Below, in pieces: positions 1-5,345 of a stretch of 24,056 nucleotides of DNA. This DNA comes from a virus, in IMG/VR virus record IMGVR_UViG_3300020183_000455, positions 1 to 24,056 of that record. One strand, 5' to 3'. Position numbers and translations under genes: made by a program. Every line of letters starts with the position of its first letter. Positions within the stretch are counted from its first letter, which is position 1. The notes beneath the pieces are model-generated. The model had not been told where the DNA came from and searched no databases. It was given only the letters and a program-made list of their open reading frames with translations.

Positions 1-20
1 AGAAGCTCGCAGACGACTAA
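1..20 (+). CDS. 3' end of an upstream plus-strand gene (partial)
   Basis: The frame read from position 3 gives K-L-A-D-D followed by a TAA stop at 18-20. Only six codons are visible, so the product cannot be recognised. The case for a real gene end is indirect: a perfect hairpin begins six bases later and a strong terminator hairpin with a T-tract follows, which is where a plus-strand transcription unit would be expected to finish. Another frame also stays open across 1-120 but runs straight through the hairpins, so it is less likely to be coding. Confidence 0.35.
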
Positions 21-25
21 TCCCG

Positions 26-44
26 CGAGAGATAGCATCTCTCG
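26..44 (+). other. perfect 8-bp hairpin upstream of the terminator
   Basis: CGAGAGAT (26-33) and ATCTCTCG (37-44) are exact inverted repeats around a three-base AGC loop. The hairpin lies between the putative stop at 18-20 and the terminator at 49-92. It has no T-tract of its own, so by itself it is not an intrinsic terminator. It could protect the 3' end of the upstream transcript from exonucleases or be a processing site. That role is inferred. Confidence 0.6.
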
Positions 45-48
45 TCCG

Positions 49-92
49 ACACCCCCGCCAGCTGCAGCTGGATCACGGGGGTGTTTCTTTTT
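49..92 (+). terminator. rho-independent terminator, plus-strand
   Basis: A perfect 9-bp GC-rich stem, ACACCCCCG (49-57) with CGGGGGTGT (76-84), is followed at once by TTTCTTTTT (84-92). The 18-base loop contains a 14-base perfect palindrome (58-71, CCAGCTGCAGCTGG) that could form an inner stem. The T-tract exists only in the plus direction, so the site ends transcription coming from the left. Its last bases abut the minus-strand stop codon at 91-93, so the two converging units end back to back. Confidence 0.85.
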
Positions 93-1449
93 ACATATGT
101 ACCTGACGGCGACCGGGTAAAGCCTTTAGGTTATTTAAAAATGTTGAGACACTTTCAGTGGTGGAGTTTATTTTTAAATCTCTAAAGTCATACATTTTAG
201 TCTGTGGTCTAGAAACATCTGCAATTGCCGCGCGACTGTTTGTATCTACTGGTGGATTTTTTGGTGCTTTTTCTTGATTTTCTTTATTTGTAGCAAGAGC
301 ATCAGATGAGTTTGTATTTTCTTTTAATTTTACATTTGATGTTATTGACTTACTTAGAGAGTTATCAATATTTGGTTGTATTTCATTTATTCTTCCGATA
401 GCAGCTGCAGCAGTGTCTATCCTACCTATAGGATGATTCCAATATTTTTCTATATTAACTTGTATTGGTGCTACCATTTCTGGTCTACTTTCTCCAAGTA
501 AAGCAAAAGTAGGAGAAGATACTAATGCTCCAGTCGAAAATGCTGGAATTAAAGCTTTGGTGTTTTCTTTTTTGTTTTTAATTAGTTTTGCTTTTTGCTT
601 ACTGACTAATCTATTTTTGAGATTTTTAAAGTTTAATTTTTCTCTCTTAGCAAGTTCAACTGGTATGTATGTTTCCTTTGATAAAAACTCAAATGAAGTT
701 GGATTTAATTGTTCTTCGTTGAATTGATTTATAGTATCAGTATTAATTGTTTGTTGATTTTGTGATATAAGATTTAAGACTTCTGTAAACAAATTTTTGG
801 TTCTATTATCATATGAATTTAAATCTTCTGTTTTAATCTGTTGAAAAAAATCAAAATATTCTTTATCTCGATCATCAATAGAAGGAACTGGTAATCTAGA
901 TTGAAGATTTTCAAATGTGGGTTTTGTTTCTTCTTTTATATTTACGTTATTCACTTTATTTTCTATTTTTTCAATTGAATAGTTTCCAGCATTCGTTATA
1001 AAGTTGTAAGGAGTATTGATAATAAAACTCATTGGAGTTTTTATGATACTTGATTTATTTTTGAATTTAGTTTCTGTAAACTTTTCTCTAATGATATTCG
1101 TCTTATCTTTTTGAGAATTCATCAACACATAGAGGTTGGAAGATAAGATATTAGGAACTAGTAGTTCATTTTTTTTTAAATTCACATTAACATTTTTTTG
1201 ATTAGTTTTAATGTTGAATGGACTTAATGATAATGGTTCTCTATTATTTTGATTTATAGTTACATTCAAATTAATAGATTTGTCATCTTCTCTAGTCAAA
1301 GATGGGGATTCTAAAGATGGCACATTTGTAGTAGAAAATGATTGAAGTTCTAAAGACTGATTTTCAATTGGGGTATGTTCTGTAGAGAGATACGAGGAAA
1401 ATACACCAATCATCGTTTCTCTTAGTTTTTCTAAATTTTTCTCATTCAT
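91..1449 (-). CDS. candidate tail tape measure protein (452 aa)
   Basis: The likely role is the ruler inside the tail tube that sets tail length. Residues 301-329 hold a motif typical of tape-measure C-termini: P-A-F-S-T-G-A-L-V, then S-S-P-T-F-A-L-L-G-E, then R-P-E-M-V-A-P (compare the family pattern GG-x-PTLALVGE-x-GPE-x-V-x-P). The first 300 residues are Asn/Lys/Ser-rich and look extended or disordered. A basic stretch at about 270-297 precedes the motif, and a short Ala run (347-350) follows. The ATG overlaps the stop of the preceding frame by ATGA, and AGGGG sits about eight bases upstream. It lies immediately downstream of the chaperone frameshift cassette, as lambda gene H follows G/T. 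T4 gp29 is longer (about 590 aa), and I cannot align to it by eye. The alternative is an unrelated disordered structural protein. The coding part is AT-rich like its neighbours. Confidence 0.6.
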   Translation of the reverse strand: MNEKNLEKLRETMIGVFSSYLSTEHTPIENQSLELQSFSTTNVPSLESPSLTREDDKSINLNVTINQNNREPLSLSPFNIKTNQKNVNVNLKKNELLVPNILSSNLYVLMNSQKDKTNIIREKFTETKFKNKSSIIKTPMSFIINTPYNFITNAGNYSIEKIENKVNNVNIKEETKPTFENLQSRLPVPSIDDRDKEYFDFFQQIKTEDLNSYDNRTKNLFTEVLNLISQNQQTINTDTINQFNEEQLNPTSFEFLSKETYIPVELAKREKLNFKNLKNRLVSKQKAKLIKNKKENTKALIPAFSTGALVSSPTFALLGESRPEMVAPIQVNIEKYWNHPIGRIDTAAAAIGRINEIQPNIDNSLSKSITSNVKLKENTNSSDALATNKENQEKAPKNPPVDTNSRAAIADVSRPQTKMYDFRDLKINSTTESVSTFLNNLKALPGRRQVHM

Positions 1450-1679
1450 CCATGACCCCTATTCTTCATCATTCTAGTAAGCGCGTCATCATTTTGAGAA
1501 TTTTTCATTTTTAGATTTTCTTCTTCTATGTATCGCCTCAGCATATCTAGGTGAATATCTCTTTCCCAAGGTATCATTAGTTCTAGTTCTGAAATGTTTT
1601 GTTTTAGAATTACGCTTAACTTAAACTTAACATCAAAAACACTGTCTAATGATATATGACTGAGGCTTACTCGAAAAAA
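1446..1679 (-). CDS. -1 frameshift extension of the gp26-like chaperone (gp51/gpT-like)
   Basis: This frame is open from inside the end of the gp26-like gene and stops at TGA 1448-1446. After slippage at 1679-1673 it adds 75 residues (Arg onwards) to residues 1-235 of the gp26-like protein, making a fusion of about 310 aa. Its core, I-P-W-E-R-D-I-H-L-D-M-L followed by R-R-Y-I-E-E-E-N, resembles the W-E-R/helix segment of T-type tail chaperone extensions. No ATG, GTG or TTG occurs in the first 32 codons of the extension. The first ATG (1577) has no clear ribosome site and would give only 43 aa, cutting into the conserved block. Expression by frameshifting is therefore the simplest reading. Its stop overlaps the tape-measure start by four bases. 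T4 encodes gp26 and gp51 as separate genes; whether this segment is homologous to gp51 is uncertain. Confidence 0.7.
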   Translation of the reverse strand, partial: FFRVSLSHISLDSVFDVKFKLSVILKQNISELELMIPWERDIHLDMLRRYIEEENLKMKNSQNDDALTRMMKNRGHG

Positions 1680-2377
1680 TCCTTTATACCCTTTAGTAAA
1701 ATTTTTCTAACAGAACCATCAGAGGTTTTATATTCAATCTCTTCCTCAATTTTTGGCATAGTTGCAAAAAAGTCTATGATTTTATCAAATTGTTGTTTTG
1801 TCATTGAATCAACAAATGATTTTATTTCTTCTTTTGTAATTTTTGAAGCTTCTACTTTCTGTTCTCTAGTTTCTACATAATCGATACATTCTATTGCCAT
1901 TTCATAAAAATCCATAACCGATTGTGTATCAATCTTTGCTTCTAATAAAGTAGATAATGACGGATACTTCATTCCAACAACTATATCTTCTGATATTTTT
2001 AATTTTTTAGTATGTGTCTTGTCTGTTTTAACTATGAGTTTGTCTAAGTTAATAACCAATTTTACTTTTTCCTTTGTCTCTGGACAAATTAAAATTGGAC
2101 TAGCATACTCTCCCACGGATTTAGATCTTAATTTTAAAAATAGATATTCTAAATCAAAAAGTGGGAGAGTTAGTGCATTTTTAATATCAGGAAAACAAGA
2201 CTCCACTATATCCTTTATTGCTAACAAAACACTAGTTTCGTCTCCAACTTCCTGAGCCATTAAAAGTGTTTTTTCTTCTTTTACTAAAAATGGTCTGAAT
2301 GAAATTTTTTTACCAGTTGAAGGAATGGTTTCTGTATATTTTGGTAATGATTTTTCTAACACTTCCGATAATGACAT
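1667..2377 (-). CDS. gp26: gp26-like baseplate/tail assembly chaperone (PF12322-type)
   Basis: 236 aa, close to T4 gp26 (208 aa). The N-terminal segment F-R-P-F-L-V-K-E-E-K-T-L-L-M-A (residues 28-42) is the hallmark of the T4 base-plate protein family PF12322 in marine T4-like phages. The middle has L-P-L-F-D-L-E-Y-L-F-L-K-L-R-S (71-85), followed by a V-G-E-Y-A-S-P segment and Cys-P-E-T-K-E, another typical stretch of this family. The protein acts in the cytoplasm during hub and tube assembly and is not clearly part of the finished tail. The ATG has AAGGA about nine bases upstream. The last codons, GAT TTT TTC GAG TAA, contain a perfect -1 slippery heptamer, so this is probably the abundant short form and the 310-aa fusion the minor form, as in lambda gpG and gpGT. 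Confidence 0.85.
   Translation of the reverse strand: MSLSEVLEKSLPKYTETIPSTGKKISFRPFLVKEEKTLLMAQEVGDETSVLLAIKDIVESCFPDIKNALTLPLFDLEYLFLKLRSKSVGEYASPILICPETKEKVKLVINLDKLIVKTDKTHTKKLKISEDIVVGMKYPSLSTLLEAKIDTQSVMDFYEMAIECIDYVETREQKVEASKITKEEIKSFVDSMTKQQFDKIIDFFATMPKIEEEIEYKTSDGSVRKILLKGIKDFFE
1673..1679 (-). promoter_or_regulatory. programmed -1 ribosomal frameshift site T TTT TTC
   Basis: Read on the minus strand in the gp26-like frame, the codons are GAT TTT TTC GAG TAA. The heptamer T TTT TTC fits X-XXY-YYZ in exactly the right phase. Slipping back one base gives TTT TTT CGA GTA AGC and enters the open 75-codon extension. AAAGGG and AAGGA lie a few bases upstream and could act as Shine-Dalgarno-like stimulators, as in dnaX. 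I see only a weak 3-bp GAG/CTC pairing just downstream, so the downstream stimulator is unresolved. Confidence 0.75.
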
Positions 2378-2402
2378 ATTTTATATCCTTTATAATATAA
2401 GG

Positions 2403-3038
2403 TTAAAGCATTTTATATGATCTGAAACTAAACACCACAACAAAAGTTCCATATGAGTTTGCTTCTGCTGCTAAATTAGTAGATGTGATTGTAGTTGGAT
2501 AAGCATCTTGTAGAAAAAATGCACTATTTGAAGACCAACTAGTTTCTTGTGATTTTTCTGTTAATAGATTTATTTCAATGGCTCCGGCAAAACTAAGATA
2601 AGGAAATGCAACATCTGAATATTCATTTGTATTTACTACTGGATTTCCTAATTCCGATTGATCTGGAACTATTCCTCCTAAATTTTCAGTTTGTATTCCC
2701 GGCCGGTTACTCGATCCTAAACCTTTTGTGGTTATTACATTGTCCATCCATTTTTCAAAATATTTTCTTTCATAGTTATCTGACCACATTATAAATGACA
2801 TTGCACATTCACCATAATCTCTTCTTGATGGTATCAAATAATCAGGACCCCAGAAGGAAAATGGTGTAACATTGAATGCTCTTGTTGGTAAAGATATACT
2901 TTCAGGATAAAAAATAACAGGTTCTTCATCAGGTCCAGATGCAAATCTTACAGCATATCTACTTGGTATTTGTGGCCCTCTCCAAGATAGAATTTTATTT
3001 CTATATTTTGTTACCGATTCTCCAAATCTATTAGTCAT
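2403..3038 (-). CDS. gp19-family tail tube protein, probable gp54-type tube initiator
   Basis: 211 aa. The arrangement matches the T4 tube protein fold (PF06841): F-x-P-E-S-I-S-L-P-T-R (residues 43-53), then P-S-R-R-D-Y-G-E-C-A-M-S-F-I-M, then the helix R-K-Y-F-E-K-W-M-D-N-V. The C-terminus, Y-P-T-T-I followed by a G-T-F-V-V-V-F-S-F strand, mirrors the W-P-T and F-E-V-T-L ending of gp19. It is longer than gp19 (163 aa) and shorter than gp54 (320 aa). Because gp54 normally sits on the gp48 cap and gp48 is encoded divergently next door, a tube-initiator role is likely, but it could be a second tube protein. Its ATG shares one base with the stop of the gp4-like gene (TAATG), with AGGAG upstream inside that gene. 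Translation is therefore coupled. Confidence 0.7.
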   Translation of the reverse strand: MTNRFGESVTKYRNKILSWRGPQIPSRYAVRFASGPDEEPVIFYPESISLPTRAFNVTPFSFWGPDYLIPSRRDYGECAMSFIMWSDNYERKYFEKWMDNVITTKGLGSSNRPGIQTENLGGIVPDQSELGNPVVNTNEYSDVAFPYLSFAGAIEINLLTEKSQETSWSSNSAFFLQDAYPTTITSTNLAAEANSYGTFVVVFSFRSYKML

Positions 3039-3469
3039 TAGAACAACTCCTCTTCTGTTAAAATAGTAAACTTTATATTATTTTTATCGCAAAATTTAAT
3101 TGCAGATTGCCACTTTGCTTTATTTATTTCATATGTCAAAGTTTCATTGAGAACTGTTCTTTTATGCTTTTTACCAATAATAGGCTCCATTGTTTGCTTT
3201 TTTGGTTTTATCTCTACTATTTTTGTTTCTATGGATCCATCGCTTTTTCTAGTTTCTACTATAAAATCTGGTATATAGTTTTTAACTTTATTATCGATTG
3301 GGGAGACATATGGTATTTTGATACTTTCAAATGACCACCTTACAACATTTTTGTTAGTATCTAAATACTTACAAAATTTTCTTTCCCATAAAGAACGGCA
3401 ATTAATTGAATTAATATCACCTACATATTTGGTGGGATTCTCTGGGATGTATTTTGTCTTGTATGCCAT
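3038..3469 (-). CDS. gp4: head completion protein gp4-like, TnsA/PD-(D/E)XK nuclease fold
   Basis: 143 aa, against 150 in T4 gp4. It keeps the family's features in order: the start M-A-Y-K-x-K-Y-I-P (T4 has M-A-Y-S-G-K-W-V-P), S-L-W-E-R-K-F (26-32) with Glu29, P-D-F-I-V-E with Asp68, and V-E-I-K-P-K-K with Glu86 and Lys88. It ends with K-W-Q-S-A-I-K-F-C, then I-K-F-T-I-L-T-E-E, equal to T4's K-W-K-A-A and I-K-F-R-I-L-T-E-D. The Glu29, Asp68, Glu86-x-Lys88 set suits a TnsA-like nuclease. In T4 this protein prepares the filled head for tail joining. It is the first gene of the leftward block, starting 25 bases from the divergent gp48 gene. The sharing of a transcript with tail genes is unlike T4. 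Confidence 0.92.
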   Translation of the reverse strand: MAYKTKYIPENPTKYVGDINSINCRSLWERKFCKYLDTNKNVVRWSFESIKIPYVSPIDNKVKNYIPDFIVETRKSDGSIETKIVEIKPKKQTMEPIIGKKHKRTVLNETLTYEINKAKWQSAIKFCDKNNIKFTILTEEELF

Positions 3470-3483
3470 ACTAATATCTATAT

Positions 3484-3489
3484 GAGGAG
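3484..3489 (+). promoter_or_regulatory. ribosome binding site of the gp48 gene in the divergent gap
   Basis: GAGGAG lies five bases before the ATG at 3495. The whole gap between the two divergent start codons is only 25 bases, so this site, both 5' ends and any promoters must overlap or lie inside the opposite gene. Confidence 0.8.
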
Positions 3490-3494
3490 TTTAA

Positions 3495-4391
3495 ATGTCA
3501 ATTGGTACAAATAAAGCAGATTACATATATCCAAAGGATCCTAGATTACAAAACCAAGTTCCTCTTTGGTTAAAATTTTATGCTCATGAATATACTAATA
3601 ACTCTTTATTAAGATCAAATAATTCTCCTTCTGGTGCGCCGGCAGCGTTTGGTACTCCAAGATTAGCATCAATATCGGTTCCTGCTCCTACAGATCTCAC
3701 TACTTACTCAAATGTTCATTATGCAACCGAAAGAGCAGGAAATGATACTCTTGCAAATCCCAGTCAAACCCTGGATACTGTTCTTAGTGCTGCCGGGATT
3801 GCGGCGGTTGCGGCCGGGCAGCCATGGGTAGCGGGGTTAGCGGCTGGTGGATTAATAGTAAAAGCAACTACCGAGTTTATGGTAAGTGCAATAAATGATG
3901 TCTTTCTTGGAAGTGTTTTACAGGATTTAGATCTTTCTGATACCAAGTTTATCGGTGTTGCTAAAAGAGTTTTTACTTTTAGACTATTGATGCCTTCTTT
4001 AAGTCAGGGAGAATCCGAAGCCGCGGCGGATGTATGTGATGCATTTCAGGCATATCAACTTCCTACAGCTTTGCCTTATCCATTTGCTGGAAAAATGAGA
4101 CATCCTCCTTTATGGAGAATAGGCGTAGGAGCAGCTGGAACACTAAAATTTGATCCCCATTGGAACAATCAACCACAGTGGTGTCTATTATCTGCTGTTA
4201 CTGTAAACAAGACAGCGTTCAAGGGAGCATATGGTGTAGATAGTGGAGGATCAATAAAACCTCTTGCACAATCAGTAACACTAGAATTTGTAGAACTTGA
4301 ACCAAATATGAGAAGTTCTGGATTGTATAGTAAGAATATTAAGTCTAGATCTTCTGCATTCTATGAGAGAGTTACTCCGGGTGGAGTATAA
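3495..4391 (+). CDS. gp48: gp48 baseplate tail-tube cap protein
   Basis: 298 aa, against 364 in T4 gp48. It matches the tail-cap family through K-R-V-F-T-F-R-L-L-M-P (about 157-167; T4 K-V-F-T-W-D-L-T-P), H-P-P-L-W-R-I-G (about 203; T4 N-P-T-V-W-M-V), V-N-K-T-A-F-K-G (T4 F-D-K-T-P-N-G) and the final strand V-T-L-E-F-V-E-L-E (T4 T-L-E-I-T-M-R-E-I). The protein caps the hub and starts the tail tube. Residues about 99-118 form an Ala/Gly-rich hydrophobic stretch encoded by unusually GC-rich codons in an otherwise AT-rich gene. It is the first gene of the rightward block, 15 bases before gp53, and pairs functionally with the gp54-like gene on the other strand. Confidence 0.85.
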   Translation: MSIGTNKADYIYPKDPRLQNQVPLWLKFYAHEYTNNSLLRSNNSPSGAPAAFGTPRLASISVPAPTDLTTYSNVHYATERAGNDTLANPSQTLDTVLSAAGIAAVAAGQPWVAGLAAGGLIVKATTEFMVSAINDVFLGSVLQDLDLSDTKFIGVAKRVFTFRLLMPSLSQGESEAAADVCDAFQAYQLPTALPYPFAGKMRHPPLWRIGVGAAGTLKFDPHWNNQPQWCLLSAVTVNKTAFKGAYGVDSGGSIKPLAQSVTLEFVELEPNMRSSGLYSKNIKSRSSAFYERVTPGGV

Positions 4392-4406
4392 GTTAAAAGG
4401 TTATAA

Positions 4407-5342
4407 ATGCTTTTCAAACGATATCCTAAAATAAATTACACCTTTCAAGACGATAAGACTATAGAAGTTGTTGATATCTTTAGAAAAATATCAATTTCAC
4501 AAAGCACTTTGACTAATTTTAACTTTTTTGATACCATTATTGTCTCTAATGGTGATACACCAGAACAAGTTTCTAGAAATTTATATGATTCTGAACAATT
4601 TTCACCATTTATTTTAATGACTAATCAAATAATTAACCCGAACAGAGATTGGGCAACTGAATTTACTACTTTCAATACTGAACTTTCTAACACATATAGT
4701 GGAACTGCTCTTTTTACATATAAAATGCAAAATGCTAAAGTAAACGACATTGTGGTTAAAACAGATTCCATTGGTAGAAATTTAGTAACATCTGTTTGGG
4801 GTAGAGTCGAAGAGGACTATGACAAAGTATTAAGAAAAACACTTGTCAAACAAATTTCAGGCACATTTGCAGAAAATGACTATTTCATAATACTTAGAAA
4901 AGATGGTAATAAGTTTCAGTTAGTCAGTGATACTCCAGGTGGTAGACTTGTAAGAGTAGAAAGTGAACTCTCTCTTCCATATAAGTTTTATGATCAGTAT
5001 GGAAATACAATAAATCCATATAGAATTGTCAATAGAAGTACTCAGACTCTAACTGATTTAGTTGCAGACAGTGATACTGAAATTACAACAAACTTACCTT
5101 ATACAGATACTACCACTCTTTATAATACTGTTTTGTTTTTGTATATAACTTCCTCTGCCATTCTTAGTGGAGCAAAGATTAAAGTGGTAAGTATAAATGA
5201 CTTTGAAAACAAAAGAAATGAAAAGAATCAAACAGTAAAAGTACCAAAAAGATCATTTATAAATACATTGTTCACTTTGTATGATCAATCTTTGTTATTA
5301 GATAGAGTAGATAGATCCACCTTTGTTGATGTGAAAGTTTAA
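4407..5342 (+). CDS. gp53: gp53 baseplate wedge subunit, enlarged
   Basis: The start M-L-F-K-R-Y-P-K-I-N-Y and V-V-D-I-F-R-K-I correspond to the start of T4 gp53. The LysM-like core follows: I-V-S-N-G-D-T-P-E-Q-V-S-R-N-L-Y (46-61), then F-S-P-F-I-L-M-T-N-Q-I-I-N-P and R-D-W (T4: I-x-G-S-P-R-P-E-E-L-A, W-V-L-L-M-C-N, G-W). The protein joins neighbouring wedges to the hub. At 311 aa it is about 115 residues longer than T4 gp53 (196), mostly through an extra segment between residues about 100 and 280. The C-terminus, F-E-N-K-R-N-E-K-N and K-V-P-K-R-S-F-I-N-T-L, returns to the family pattern. AAAGG precedes the ATG. The stop is three bases before the hub gene. Confidence 0.85.
   Translation: MLFKRYPKINYTFQDDKTIEVVDIFRKISISQSTLTNFNFFDTIIVSNGDTPEQVSRNLYDSEQFSPFILMTNQIINPNRDWATEFTTFNTELSNTYSGTALFTYKMQNAKVNDIVVKTDSIGRNLVTSVWGRVEEDYDKVLRKTLVKQISGTFAENDYFIILRKDGNKFQLVSDTPGGRLVRVESELSLPYKFYDQYGNTINPYRIVNRSTQTLTDLVADSDTEITTNLPYTDTTTLYNTVLFLYITSSAILSGAKIKVVSINDFENKRNEKNQTVKVPKRSFINTLFTLYDQSLLLDRVDRSTFVDVKV
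5258..5265 (+). promoter_or_regulatory. possible late promoter inside the end of gp53
   Basis: An exact TATAAATA, the T4 late promoter octamer, lies 80 bases before the hub start. In T4 spacing, RNA would begin near 5271. About three chance matches per strand are expected in DNA this AT-rich, and this one is inside a gene, so support comes only from its position ahead of a very large gene. Confidence 0.35.
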
Positions 5343-5345
5343 TTT

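Noticed and set aside
1446-1577. Independent gp51-like gene starting at the ATG at 1577
   Set aside because: It would be 43 aa, lacks a ribosome site and would begin inside the conserved block, whereas the frame is open upstream into a perfectly phased slippery site.
1656-1880. Plus-strand open frame opposite the gp26-like gene
   Set aside because: Antisense shadow with low-complexity Ser/Ile/Phe composition. The minus-strand protein has recognisable family motifs.
2378-2402. Promoter in the gap before the gp26-like gene
   Set aside because: The 25 bases are AT-rich and contain TATTATAA-like sequence, but no good match to a late octamer in the minus direction.
3475-3482. TATAGATA on the minus strand as a late promoter for the gp4-like block
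   Set aside because: One mismatch to TATAAATA, and the predicted RNA start would fall on the ATG itself. Not strong enough to annotate.
4402-4409. TATAAATG as a late promoter for gp53
   Set aside because: One mismatch, and it contains the gp53 start codon, so any transcript would begin inside the gene.
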